From Owenia fusiformis (lineage: Eukaryota > Annelida > Polychaeta > Sabellida > Oweniidae): a stretch of 64,000 nucleotides of DNA. The position numbers and the translations under genes are program-made. The notes under the pieces were generated by a model. The model ran no database searches and was not told where the DNA came from. It saw only the letters and a list, made by a program, of their open reading frames with translations. This document shows positions 39,001 through 51,416 of this stretch, in pieces. The stretch covers positions 15,545,754 to 15,609,753 of the forward strand of contig CAIIXF020000011.1 of NCBI GenBank assembly GCA_903813345.2, written 5' to 3'. Positions within the stretch are counted from its first letter, which is position 1. The number at the start of each line of letters is the position of its first letter.

Positions 39001-40900
39001 GGTAGCCAAGAGGTTAACTGTAGAATTAATAAAGATTATTATTTATTTTGGGGAATATTTCATAAAGATCACAGCAAAAATGTTGTCATTAAAAAAAGTT
39101 CTTCACTGAACAGTTATAACTGTTCCCTAACTTTTTTCATCCATTGAATCTATAAATTTCTTGTAGAAAATTGCGAAAAATTAATTGAGTGATACTGTTA
39201 GTGATAATCCATTGTACTTTTCATGGTACATGTATATTTATTGCAGTGATATAACAGAGAGAGTGCTTGAGAACTGCTTCTACACCAATAAATCCAGAAA
39301 GTTAGATATGTTAGTCAGAACCTCTGGAGAGGTACGGCTCAGTGACTTCATGTTATGGCAGGTAATACAAAATTGAAATATATCATTTTAAAGTTTGAAA
39401 TACACATGAAGTAAAAAGGGGAGATTATGTTTATGTATTTTTAAATTCACACAATTATACAAAGCATGAGTGGGTGACACTTAAAAAAAGTGTATATTCC
39501 CAGCAAATTTTTTACAATAAAAGTTGTGTGTTGTCATACCTGTTAAAGTGCAGTTGGGGACTTGTCTTTGCATTCAACCATACAAATGTTCATGTTTTGC
39601 TTGTCACATCTGAGTAGAGACCCATTGAATACAAACATACATAATGAGGGGTTGATAGATGGAAGCTGTAAACAGCGGCTATGTCAGAAATAAATATCAA
39701 TCGAGTCAAAAGAATCAAAACTGTGTTTGATTATAATATTAAGAATCTGATAAACTGAGCGATATGTTTTGTCCAGTAATAAAGAGGACAAAAAAGAATA
39801 CACAAGAGAAGGGGTGGGAGGGATGGCGAGGGTTAGTGAAGTTAAGTACAAAAAACCAGATGTTATTGTAAATGTTCTATAATTAAGAATGCACATATAT
39901 TCTTGGAAGGTGGAAATTGGCACAAAATTTTGTTGTATACATTTTATATTTAAAATACATATGGATCATAAAAAGTTGAATTTTGTAAAAAAAAAAAAAT
40001 ACAACGAGGCCTTATCATAATTTCTCAAAATAAGTACTAAATCCTGCTTTTAATTGATCATCGGAAATTAAGTACAAAAGATGAGGCTTTTACAAAAACC
40101 TTATTACTGTTTTTATTTCAGAGTTCCTATTCTGTGTTGTCATTTGTGGAGGTGTTATGGCCTGAGTTTAGTGTATGGCACATGTATGCAGGAGTTCTAC
40201 ATTACCAGAAACATCATAAAGGAATTGCGGTTAGTTCAACATGTCAAGGTTTTCATTTTCCAGTTGAAGGCCTTTTTGTGCTATATACATCTTTAGATTA
40301 TGAATTATTTCAATTTAAATCTTTAACATTTTTTGCAAATATAAGATCAGTTTTAATGAATCTAACTACTAGTTTATGTGAGATCCTAGTACCCATGAGA
40401 GCTATTCATTTGATATACCATTTTCCAACATGTTTTTATTAAAACTGATGTATTCTTCTGATATATCTTGGTTTTGTTAACTATTCTCCAACATTTAACT
40501 GTATTTTAATCATTTAATTTCAACCTTTCAAATTCAAAGTTCCAGTTTTTAACTCATATTACATGTTATTAATTTATGAATGTTGGTTTTAAACAAATGT
40601 TTTAAATTCCAGGATGCTTATACAGATTATCAACTAGACCAAGAAAGATTACAAAGGGAATCTGACTTAGAATGTCTCATGCAAGAACTTAACCTAACAG
40701 GGGGCCACACAACATCTAAACCCCCAGTAACCAATCTTGAAGAACAATTGCTACAATATAAGGCAGATAGAGAGAAACGTTTGGAAAACTTTAAACAACA
40801 TGTTATTTCAAAACGTGAAAACTTTATAGAGAATATAGCGTGCAGTAAAAAACATCAGATTTTAGGGACTTCTGCTAGCACCGGGATTGTGAATGTATAG
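35905..40900 (+). CDS. DHDDS: Dehydrodolichyl diphosphate synthase catalytic subunit
   Basis: Exons 35905-36090, 36952-37094, 38072-38188, 38580-38681, 39247-39361, 40122-40229 and 40613-40900 join in phase to 352 aa (human DHDDS is about 333). The cis-prenyltransferase signatures are intact: [12 protein letters not shown] with catalytic Asp36, [20 protein letters not shown], and [11 protein letters not shown] at 207-217 followed by MLWQ. The final exon is the charged, family-typical C-terminal tail, somewhat longer than in human. With NgBR/NUS1 the enzyme extends farnesyl diphosphate with isopentenyl diphosphate at the ER to make polyprenyl diphosphate for dolichol and N-glycosylation. The start used is the last of five duplicated ATGs, the only one open into the domain. 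The four upstream copies could act as decoy acceptors and upstream ORFs. Confidence 0.96.
36269..36879. mobile_element. Decayed mariner-like element in DHDDS intron 1
   Basis: The ends CAAGGGCCGATCAAAAAGTT are inverted copies flanked by TA, and arm similarity extends for about 100 bp. Near 36512-36562 the plus strand reads [15 protein letters not shown], matching the conserved C-terminal mariner transposase block (KCI...G.YFE), and an upstream piece reads [12 protein letters not shown]. The rest of the transposase is absent. Length is 611 bp. Confidence 0.8.
37256..37640. repeat. Dispersed GTCC / AAAATGGC repeat in DHDDS intron 2
   Basis: A CCGTCCGTCCGTCC tract is followed by CAAAATGGCCACTC and AAAATGGCGGCC motifs, the same combination as at 3.5-3.7 kb in opposite orientation. 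Further related sequence continues to about 37790. Confidence 0.65.
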
Positions 40901-40937
40901 AGTAAAAAATAATTAATATTAATTTATAGATACATGT

Positions 40938-41132
40938 TAGTGATCTCCCAAGCATTAAAGCAAGTGGGCACAGCATTCACCTGAGATTTTATAAACAGGC
41001 TTGCACCCACCTGAATATCCATTTGCACTCAATGGAAAAGGAAAAAAATTAAAATATTTTGACCAATTTTGGTCTGAATTGTGAAAATGAAAATTTTGCA
41101 CCCACTTGAGAAAAATCCTGTGGAGAACACTG
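40938..41132. mobile_element. Second copy of the 32.2-kb small MITE
   Basis: AGTGATCTCCCAAGCATT at the left and GGAGAACACTG at the right. The interior CACCCACCTGAATATCCATT and GACCAATTTTGGTCTGAAT are the reverse complement of blocks at 32200-32320. More degenerate than the other copy. Confidence 0.65.
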
Positions 41133-41613
41133 CATGTTTGTGTATGTGTACAATGGTGGTAGAATGGAAAAGGTGAATGATTTTAACTATTGAAGTTGTG
41201 CATGGCCAAATTATAAGGGAGGAGAGTCCACATGTCATTCCAGAAAAACCACCAGAATGGTGCTCTTGATTGAGACAATGATGTCAATGTTACAAATTGG
41301 CATACTTTCTATTCCTTTCTTTTCAAAAAACTCATTTCCCCGCTGTCCACTAGTAGGGAGACTCAGCTCCACATTTTAAAGGGATTTGTTCCTGAATATA
41401 TACCATTATTTTATTACAGTTCTCTAGTGATTAATTCTCCACATCATGGTATTAACTTGCCTTGTTGAGTATAATGGATTCAGGAAATAAGCTGGGAATA
41501 AGTTTGTTGAAAAAAAACATTTTGAAAATTGAACAGTATAATGGCTGGTTTCAGAATAGTGTGTGTTAATGTACAAGTTCTCTAAAAATGTGTAGCTTTA
41601 CCTCCCTGATAAC

Positions 41614-41701
41614 TACCCTTTGCATTCGTTCGACTATTTCACTTCTTAAAAGAGAGCTCCGTGTGTAGTTAGACTATGACTAGACTATGCATGCAGGGTA
41701 C
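41614..41701. mobile_element. Short hAT-type MITE with 8-bp target duplication
   Basis: 88 bp with ends TACCCTTTGCATTCGTTCG and ATGCATGCAGGGTAC, flanked on both sides by CTGATAAC. It shares CACTTCTTAAAAGAGAGCT with the 379-bp copy at 35301-35679, so it is an internally shortened relative. Confidence 0.82.
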
Positions 41702-43054
41702 CTGATAACATGTGAAAGAGAAATGAATGCTTGTTTGAACCAGTCTCTTAGCAACATAGGCTCCATTTAAATACATCTCTCTAAATGCCAGAATTCCAGT
41801 CTTCCAAAAATATCAATGTTACATAAGTGTGAGACAAATCTATGATATACAGCATGATGTACACTATAGTGTATACAGTACCAGTTGTTTTGAAAACCTG
41901 TTTTTTAAATCTGATTCTGTAAATTGTCAGTGCATCAGCAATTGATCTCATTATGGGCCAGTCATGCCAGTCAAAGTCAGAATAGGAATACCTCAAAGAG
42001 GGTGTTGCCTATGGGATGCTTCCAAAACAATTCTTGTTATATTTAAGAGTCATTCTTTTAACATGTTCTCGAGAGGGGAATCATTTTAGGTTCTCTGGTT
42101 TTGCATTATCATGGGCAGCATCATGCTCTATGGCAAACCAAAATGTCCAAACAATAAAAAAGACCCCCTACTGCCAGCTTGTCCTGTCTGATGTGCATTT
42201 ACCAGTTACATAAAAAGCCTACACAACAGTAATTTGATCAAAAAAAGTTTATAATTTTTAGGAAAATATTGTTAATCGGCCATTTGTACATGCATTAAAT
42301 TGTTTGTGGAATCGACAATGGATAAGAGATAGATCATTGAAAAAGTAACCATGGAATTTAGTATGATACACTATGTAATGTGTTATTGTACGTTGCAGCC
42401 ACCTCAGGCTTGAATAAATTAACAGAGAAATAAATTATTTATTTTAAAAATTTATCAAATGTTTTATTGCATTATTTCATTAAATATTACTAACTCAGTA
42501 CTTGGTACAGTACCTGATTGATGTAATTATTCTACTAACATGTGTATACACTTTACACATGTGTTTAACCTCTTGAACATCCAAAGTGACAGATCAGTCA
42601 CAGAATTATTATGGCTCTATCTTTTGTAAATGTTAGATACACAAATTATGTATTAAAATGTTTGCCACTGATCTATCATTAATGATATCACAATAATTAA
42701 CTTATACATATGTACATATATAGAGTACATGTTAAACATGTATTAAGAATGGCAAAAACTATTGAAGAATTCAAATGCTCTGGTATCCAAGAGGTTACAA
42801 GAGGTTAAAACGAGTGCATAAATAATCTCAATGTCACAAATCAAGTATGGTTAACATTAGATTCCCTCATCTAGAGGGTATGTGATCCTCTATCCTGAGG
42901 CTGACGGATATGATTAAATTAGAAAGTATCACAATTTCAGATATACATTTTGAATAATTCAACTAAGTCACTAAAGCATGCACACTAGAACACATTCAAA
43001 CATATGATCTCACTCATTATAAATAAACTCAATCCCACAATTCCTTTACTATAG

Positions 43055-43237
43055 CAGGCCCGTAGCCAGGGGGGGTTCACAGGGTTCGGATGAAAAATTA
43101 TTTCAAAATCATGCAATTTTTGACCATTTCTCAAGTGATTTTAGCCATATTTGGACCAAAATTGTCAAATGTGAACCCCCCTGGAAATTTTTGAAACTGA
43201 ACCCCCCCCCCCTTGGCAAATCCTGGCTACGGCCCTG
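43055..43237. mobile_element. Foldback MITE with TATAG duplication
   Basis: The ends CAGGCCCGTAGCCAGG and CCTGGCTACGGCCCTG bound 183 bp, with TATAG on both sides as a 5-bp target duplication. Same family as 1796-1884. Contains a poly-C run near 43202-43212. Confidence 0.8.
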
Positions 43238-44683
43238 TATAGTGAACTATCTCACCAAACCTGAAGTTTCAGGGGTTTGCTATTATGGCAAAAGTAATCT
43301 TGTATCAAGCATCTTTGCTGTCCTTGCCCAATTTTAACTTTAGCACAGGGTCAGTTTTGAGAAATAGATCGTAGAACACTTGTAAAGTATAACCAGGCAT
43401 TAACATGCAAAATGTCACCACATACTATTTGTTACAGACACAGACCACCAAATACTGTTACCGACACCAACTGCCAAACATTGGTGCCAAACACCAACCA
43501 TACCATGGAGACAAACAATATGTTGTTTTAACTTCAAATCAACATTTCCGGGTGTCTGGGATCTGTAACAATTGTTTTCTAGCAGTAACATTTTGTCGTG
43601 TTAATTCTGTGAATACTTTTTAAAATGCATATAGGCCTATATTGAAGCTCATCACACATACTACCATTTACTACCATAGACCTCAAACTATATAAGTCCA
43701 TGGTACTACCAACACACATTGTGGTGCAACATTATAACTGATTCTCTATAGGGGGTAATGCTATCATACTGTTCATGTACAGGGGTTTCACTAGAATTTC
43801 TCAGACTAAATAAATGAAAACAACAGGCAAAATTAATGAAAATCATAAATTTAACATGGAAAAGTTGAAAAGTCCCTAAAAACAACAGGCGCTTTTGTGA
43901 AAACAATCGGTGAAAATCGCCTGCTGCTAATGAAACCTCTGATGTAGCAAGATCTTTTCAAGATACATAATAAAAACACATAACATAACACTGATAATAG
44001 CACCCATAAGCTCATTGGAAGAATACAATGTTTCTCATACAAGTACATGTAAATCTGTATTACTACAGTATGTTGATATGAGGTTTGTTTTAATATTGTC
44101 TATAAGCGTTTTGATAAACAAAACCTCATTTTTAATAAACAGACACATCTACATTTACCTGTCAAAAGTGCTGTGAAGACCAGCTTTTAAGGGCCTCTTA
44201 CAATATGTTAATTTGAACACTTCCATACTTCATTCAATCTTATCTAGAGTGATCTTTAGAGATTAAAAAATAATACAATCAAATCTACTTCAACAGATTA
44301 AGGTTAATCACTCATAAATATTCAATCAATTGAGCAACATGAATGTATGAAGCACCTGGATTATGATTCGAAATTGAAGATTTTCACAAGGAAAATCCTT
44401 GCCATTTCCCTTTTGAATTTTAGATGAGTTCTGATGTAGCCAGCTTTCAAGGGAAAGGAGGCAGGGGTTTTCTTTTTATGGAAGGGGAAAATTTGCAAAA
44501 GATAGTCCAACTTACACCAATTTTTTGTCATTGTTTACTAAAATCTCTCACAGAAAAACTAATTTCTCAAAACAAGGCCCCATTATGAGAATTTGGGCAA
44601 TATGAGGAGGAATCTGAGAAGCCACCTTAATTCTTTAGCCTTGCTACTTTAAACACATTGAATTAAAACTTGACTGGACAAAT

Positions 44684-46608
44684 TTACGCAGAATCAGTAA
44701 AGTATGAATAATTAATGAGTCCGAATGAGCTACTAATGAACCAGGAGAACGACATCCACCAACAGGCGTAGGAAAATAGTCCCTTGAAGCAAAGAGGTGT
44801 AAATACGGTTCTGAGATTAGCAAGAGCGATCGAGAAATTCTCAGCAGTTTCTGTAATACTTTCAGAGACCATTTCCTTAGCTGCGTCTGTAATAACAGTT
44901 TCTGATTTTATCGCAGTGCTGAAATAACTCGTGGATCGAACTAAATTCATTTGTCCTAAAGATTTCATCAATAATGCACTGAATAGGATTAATATTACAG
45001 GCGCTATGTACTGTAAAGCTACTACGCAGAGATAGTAGAACACCCTTGAGATCATCCTCTGCAGTTCTAAGCTACTGATCCTTCCTGCTTCCTTCCGTAA
45101 AAGCACCACCTTCAAGTATGCTAAATTCAGATGAGATTGCAAATGTGTCGTCAGGAGGGTTAATCGTAGAAAAGCGCCACCTATTATGATTCCAAAACGA
45201 AATGTCTCGAAGGTCTCACTCGTCATGAAGGCTTCTCCCGAAGGTAGCCGAGCCAGGAAGATGAAATCACGCATTATAGGCTTAACCCACATCAAGGCAA
45301 CCAACATTGGCCACGTGAAATTAATATACAGCATGATCTGCTTGAAATAAGACCCCTTAGAATATCTCAAAGAGTCAACATGCATTTTTGCATATCGTAA
45401 TCCAGGAAAGGTTAGCAAGGCTCCAACAATTGCACTTATGAAAGCAATTATTATCTTAAAAGTGTATTTTGATGCTGGACCACTCGAATCAATACCCTGG
45501 TGTTTTAAAAACTCTTCAGCATTAATCGAGAAATTTTTGTAAGCTTCATCGAGTCCAAACTCCAATTTTGATTCATCAACCAGCATGACGCCCATAGCCA
45601 TAACGAGGAAGAAAAATCCGAAAGCAATACACATTATCCTTTCACCACTCTCTTCGGTACGAAAATACATTCCCGTTAAAGAAGCCAGGATTTTCAGTGC
45701 AAATCCAATTCCGAGTAGTACCCATAATGCACTGAGGTTAAATTCCGTCTGAGGTAGGAAGAAATAATATGCTTCGGCCATTAGGTAAACAAGTAGCGCA
45801 CAAAGAGAGAAATCCATCAGCCACTGATAGTCTTTGTAGTAATGTAGTGGGAACATGTCCAATGCGACCACTTCAGCTTTATCCAAATCAAGCTCTAAGC
45901 TCTTGGGAACAGTAAATGGCTCAGAATCTTTGTTTTTCTCTCTTTTCCGTCCTTTCCCTTTATATGAGTTAGCAGGTATACCAGCCAGTTTTTTCAGTTC
46001 GTCATCAGTTGGGTGGAGATATCTTACAAGCTTCTTGCTGAGAAGCCAGCGTGCAAAGGAGTACAGCGGAAACAATTTCTGAAACAAAAATAACATAATA
46101 TTTTCATTATTTACATAGGCCTTAATATCTGGATGGAGGGAATAATTTGGTAACTTTTGAACCCATTTGCAGAATGTAAGTCTACATGTCAGGCCCATAA
46201 CTATTTCCAGCCCCTCCCCCGGCACTTAAAATTAAAGGATGATTCTGCAATATAGTCTGAACCCTAGGAATTTTTAGAAAAAAGGCATGATTTGTAAAGA
46301 TGTTTGCAAAAAATAAATGTTCTTTTAGGTGAGTTTTCAAGTTATAATAGTTCCCTGCTTAGAGGCAGAAGGGGCTATATTTTTGAAGAAAAATAGATTT
46401 TTACAGCACATGAAGCGTATACATCATATCAAATTAGTGTATTAATTCAAAGAGTTATTTTGTTTATAAAAAAAGCATATGCACTGACTGATATTGTGCA
46501 AAGTTTGTTTTTGCATTTTGTCTAAATCAGGGGAAAAATGGCAACACTTACCTGAAGAAAACTGGCCATCACCATAGTGATGACCAACTGAGGTCCTAGT
46601 ATCGCCAT
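44684..46608 (-). CDS. TMEM161 family multi-pass membrane protein
   Basis: Two coding exons: 46608-46552 (19 codons, MAILGPQLVITMVMASFLQ) and 46078-44684, joined in phase 0, giving 483 aa, the usual length for TMEM161A/B. Shared family landmarks are the first hydrophobic segment with VITMVMAS, RWLLS...YLHPTDDEL, the SLELDLDK...LHYYKDYQWL stretch, FGFFFLVMAMGVMLV, LTFPGLRYAKMH, LVALMWVKPI, KEAGRISSLELQRM and SRVFYYLCVVALQYIAPV. About eight to ten membrane segments are expected. The vertebrate paralog TMEM161B is linked to cardiac rhythm and cilia; the molecular activity is not established. The A and B forms cannot be told apart here. A 5' noncoding exon probably lies near 48651. The frame also reads open upstream of the 46078 acceptor, but the spliced N-terminus matches the family. 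Confidence 0.95.
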
Positions 46609-47097
46609 GACAAGTCAAGTCAATAAATTGTTAATTAACTAGAGTGAGGTTAGGAGAGCTGCCGATAATCAGAAGTCAGAACTGCTGTTTCTAGGGAAAT
46701 CTGAAATCATAGTAAGTCAATAATCCAATTAACAATTATCTGGGCATGAGATTACAGTGGAACTACCAACACTCTGCCTATAGTCAAACCAGTCCCATAC
46801 AAATCAGATTTTGACATAAATACAACATTAAAACAGCCATTGACCCACCAGTATTTAGAATGTTACTTTGCCAAATGATATCTCAGGGTTTACAAAAAAG
46901 ACAGACACCACCGACCACCAACAATATGACAATACAGACCACAATGACGTTATGTTTTTCATGTGTACTGTACTATAGTCATTGGTATATTTTCCATATC
47001 TAATAAATCTTGCATCTATTCATCTTTATACATAAGAGTCCAACAGCCAACCACATGTACCCAACTGTGGAGAGTGATTGGGCGGTGGTTGGCAGTC

Positions 47098-47515
47098 AGT
47101 CTTTTAAGGTTCAGCTGGAAAGTAACATTTTGGTAAAAAATTGCTCTACCTGCACATGTTAATTTCTGGTACAAAATTAAATATGAAGGCATGTGTATAT
47201 TTCCTTGCTTTTTTCAGGAAAGTATCATTACATTGTTTACTTTTAGTAAACCTGGAAACAGGTCAATGGTAGCTCCTGTGTTGTCTGGAAACTTTGAAAG
47301 AAAATTCGGAAAAATAGAAAGTGAAATATCAGAATGTCCTGGAGTTCCCATTGACCTCTTACCAGATATATAAGAAGACAGTGTAATGATACTTTCCTGA
47401 AAAAAGCGAGGAAATATACATATGCCTTCATACTTTGTAGTGTAACAGAAATTAACATGTGCAGGTATAGCAATTTTTTATCAAAATGTTACTTTCCAGC
47501 TGAACCTAAAAGTCT
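47098..47515. mobile_element. Foldback element with ~140-bp arms
   Basis: The left arm (CTTTTAAGGTTCAGCTGG onward) is matched in reverse complement by the right arm (CCAGCTGAACCTAAAAG), with high similarity through GAAAGTAACATTTTG, CCTGCACATGTTAATTTC and TTTTTTCAGGAAAGTATCA. Total is about 418 bp. No coding frame; superfamily unassigned because the target duplication is ambiguous. Confidence 0.82.
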
Positions 47516-47964
47516 GATCTTTATGTAAAACGCAATATTTGGATGTATTTTTATTTTTAAAAATTGGAGAACTAGAGTCCATTTCACTGCTTCATTTCGT
47601 CAGTAGAACGGCAAAAATAAGAAATTGGGAGACCATTGTGCAATAATATATGGAAAAGTATATTCATAATGTACATTCATAATGTACATGAATGACATTT
47701 GTATATCTTGGATTGCTTCTAGTTTGGCTTATAAAGTGTGTGGCCTCTTATATTTGGATGTTTCTCTGCCATGTTATTTTCAATAAGATTAACATGGCTG
47801 AAATTCTTCAAATTACAAGACGGCTCAGGCTTATTGCACAAAAAACTAAAAAATCTGAAATATACAAATGTGAGATTATGAATGCCTATATATTAAAATA
47901 CAATTGTTAATAACTGTATTTCCAGTGCAGAATAAAAGCACAACAAAAAATATCATTTCAGATA

Positions 47965-48033
47965 AGCAGGGAGTCGAACCATGGTATTGCTGCGCAAGAA
48001 CGAGCATTTTTCCCCGAGACCACATGGCCCGAA
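47965..48033 (-). other. tRNA-like relic (pseudo-tRNA or SINE head)
   Basis: On the minus strand, GGCCATGTGGTCTCGGGG resembles an A box of a tRNA-Leu/Ser type, and GGTTCGACTCC is a full B box about 40 nt later. The T-arm pairs at four of five positions. The acceptor stem does not close cleanly, so a functional tRNA is unlikely. Confidence 0.4.
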
Positions 48034-48650
48034 TATACAGAGAGAGGTCAATCAACGCTACTCATCCAAACAGCTTTAATGTACAAGTCACGTGATATTT
48101 TATAGGCGATGAACTTCCAAGAAATTGGACGGCCGGCGAATGCCATAGCAATGGAAGAAACAATCGTGATAATGACGCCTTTATGGAGAGTATTTGTGTA
48201 AATTCTTTGCCCCAATTGTTTATCAGCATATATCCCCTCAATTTAGCTCAAAATATCACCAGGGACATCGGAATAACTCACGATTGCTTTTTAACGAGAG
48301 CTCACACACGGGTAAAGCCATGGGATTTCAATAGACTTGTCTAAAATGTCAAACATGATCAGTCTAACCTTATCTGATTTTAAACCAGTATTAAGTATTG
48401 GATACCAAATCTTACCAAAATACCTGAAAAGTTTTTCCCTCTTTATACTCTTTTCATGGTCATTTTATGAAAACTTTTGAAGCTGCGAAAATTCACAAAA
48501 TTTGAAGATAAAGTTTGCAAGAACCGCGCATAACTCATGATCGAAGTAAAAATCATCATTCTACTTGGAACACTTTATCAGCCCATATGTAATCATACGA
48601 TAAAATGAAAGAATATAGAGTCAATTCCTTCAAATAACGCTAATACTTAC

Positions 48651-48860
48651 CTAAAAATAGCTCCTTTTACATTTTCATCGAACTCCCGTGCAGTGATATA
48701 TCACTGCGGCGGGCAGGTGCCTCACCGTAAGCATGGTAACATCGTAATAAACAAATGCCGTGATTGGTTCTAGTCCCATGCTCAGGTCGCGTGATTGTAA
48801 AATTTAGACAATTTCATTGGTTCAATCGCGCGTATTAACTAATAAACAACACGTGCGGTA
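48651..48860 (-). promoter_or_regulatory. Probable TMEM161 promoter and 5' noncoding exon
   Basis: At 48651 the minus strand reads TATTTTTAG|GTAAGTATT, a strong donor with no open frame before it, suggesting a noncoding first exon ending here. Upstream, about 48760-48830, there are inverted CCAAT boxes (GATTGGTTC, CATTGGTTC) and more CpG than in the surroundings. The link to TMEM161 is inferred from strand and distance (2 kb). Confidence 0.45.
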
Positions 48861-49101
48861 AACTTTTATCAACACAACTTTTACTCAGAATTCCTTCCGC
48901 GTGGATTTGCTCTTATATTTCATTGATTTTGGAATATTTTGACAAAATAATTATTGATGAACATAAAAGAACATATATTTTATAAGTTGTGTGAAAAACA
49001 AGTACATCTGTGACAAAAAGGGGGACTATCTTCCCCAAATTTTGGGGATTTCATAATCTGCCCGCCGCAGTGTCTATACCGAGACACTGCATAGGAGTTC
49101 G
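48679..49101. repeat. Inverted pair of hairpin-bearing arms
   Basis: The left arm 48679-48716 contains the perfect palindrome GCAGTGATATATCACTGC, flanked by GAACTCC and GGCGGGCAG. The right arm 49058-49101 is its reverse complement (CTGCCCGCCGCAGTG ... GAGTTCG), but its hairpin has a different loop: GCAGTGTC, then GACACTGC. Confidence 0.8.
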
Positions 49102-51416
49102 CATTTTCATGGGGGCCGCCATCTTTATTTCACACCTTGAGCATCCGGCTGTACTGAGCTTGCAGCACCAAACTTGTGTCAAAGAGCTGCTGCCATCTAT
49201 TATCTAGAATAGAATGATGAGTGAGTTTTAGCTAAGTGGGATTGTTCCCGGATTATTGTTTTGTTTACCCTTGATCATATTATCCATTCCAAGACTTGTG
49301 AAACATTCAAATTGAAGTTGCAACAAAGGAAAGACAAAGATGCTCCCTGGGTAATAAGAGTGTGGGGCCACCGCTGATCTCGCCAAGCCAAGTTTGTCGC
49401 CAGAAAGATGATTTTCTAACAATATAAGGTTAAATTCCTCTGAAGTCATTGTTTACCCAGTATTGACAACCAACATCAAGAAAATGTCAGCATACCGGTA
49501 GTTAGTTTAATCTGGGCTGTGACAGCCAACGGCAAAAAGGGCTGGGGTTCTGAACTGTGTCATTACTCAGACGTAACTTTAAAACTTGCCTCTTGACTCA
49601 GCGTAGTGTAAAATTTTGGATGAAGTTCAAAATCCCGACAAAGATCAGGAATATATAATAGTATTGAAAGGGGAATGTTTACTTTTTCAACACTTGATCT
49701 CCCTTAAGACATTTAAGGGCAACCTCGGAAGAAAATATTTTGTCATATCAGATATAGGATGAACTTCATTTTCCAGAATGGGTAACAGTAACAGAAGTGG
49801 TATTTGAAGTTACAACTAATTTTTGGGTTATCCTTGTTTTCAATGCAAAACACAATAATATTTTCAGGATTCGTCGACAAGACAATTTTCATAATCAAAC
49901 AAAATAGTCAAATTCTATTGTTGTTTTTTTAGTTTTTATTTGAATGCTTTACTATCTTATACATTACGGTTGGCCCTCCTGTATATGCATGCAAGTTACA
50001 TTTTTTAGTATTATAAAAATAAATTGTAATATGTATGAATATTTGCAGATGATAAATGTACATTTTACTTCATATAAGATCTATACAGTTTATAAAATTA
50101 TTTCTTTTTCGTAAAGTTTGAAAATGAGTCAATGACAACACTAAAATGGAATTTGAAATGTTAAAATGCATCAAGAATATTTTTCTCTTGTGTTTTTATA
50201 AATATAGAAGACATTTGTAATATGACAGCGTTCTATCTTTGAAAATCACTGGTTGTAGAGTAACCATGTTTTGGGCTCAGTTTACAGCATGCATTCTCCA
50301 TTATGAATATATAGCCCTTAGTTCTTAGTTATAATATTGATTTTACAAGTTCAAATAGACAGTTAACATTGCATTTTTTGACAGTCAATTATTTTTGTGC
50401 GATTATGGAACTGCTTTGATAGACTCAGTTATTGTACTCTGGCATAATTATTGTACTCTGGCATAATTATTGTACTCTTATTTATTGTACTAATCTCTAT
50501 TACAGGTAAAATACATAAACTATTTATTGTTGAACAAATTTAATTGTAAATCATGAAATTGTAATGCTGTTGCAAAATTATGGTGAACACATTTAGATAC
50601 AAAATCTTGATCGAACACAGAATTACAATATTGCGATTTTGAAAATATCTTACTTTAAGTACATAGATGTAGTATTCCTTACTACACTACACTAAAATAG
50701 AATAATAGATTTACAAAATTAGATCCACTGTTAAATAATGATACCACTGACTGTACATCATTGTCGATTACAAAAAAAGCACAAATTATCAGTATTGTTG
50801 TATAAACCATTTTAAGTCAATATGAACATGCACTTTTTCTACTATCGATAAGTATGAAATATAAATTAAGTAATTCAAGCCCACCTCCAAAGAGTAGTAT
50901 TTGTTTAAGACTATAATGTAAGTATTACAAAGACTTCACAGACTTCAAACCCACCTCCGAAGGGTATAAGTATATAAAGTAACAGCATGTCAAAAGTAGT
51001 TAAGTATTCCATGAAATAAAGTCTTGACGTATTTTGTCTCTAGGACTACTGAGGAATACTTCCGCGACAATTTTATTTTTGGCCATTCTGCTTCATATCA
51101 TGTTATACATAATTTTCAGCGTTCAAGTGTAAAGTGGCATATAGAGCATCTCAATTCAGGAACTAAGTCAATATTTGGAGAACATTCCTATTCAGCATTT
51201 ATCATATCTGACATTCCATTTGTCACTAGTGTTTGTCTTTGTATGAGGCTTAGATCCTCAATCAAAGTAGCATGTGAGTTATGAATCCTCATTCAACAAT
51301 GTTCATCTATAAGCAGTGTTTGAGACAAACCCCAAAGTTTGTCATATAAGGCAATTATAATGTTCATCGATCATTGTGTATGTGGCAGTAGAGGAGTAAG
51401 TTATGTTGTGATTTTT

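Larger units (their letters stand above)
40901..44683. other. Convergent intergenic region between DHDDS and TMEM161
   Basis: Holds both 3' UTRs. AATAAA at 42413-42418 could end DHDDS transcripts, but nearer weak signals exist. Three MITEs lie here (40938-41132, 41614-41701, 43055-43237), and a dispersed repeat at 43395-43530 is shared with 1.5 kb. No coding frame is convincing. Confidence 0.6.
46609..51416. other. Region between TMEM161 and WEE1
   Basis: Contains a foldback element (47098-47515), a tRNA-like relic (about 47965-48033), the probable TMEM161 promoter with twin hairpins (48651-49101), and the WEE1 3' UTR toward 51416. A short tandem ATTATTGTACTCTGGCATA lies at about 50433-50482. 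No confident additional gene. Confidence 0.55.
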
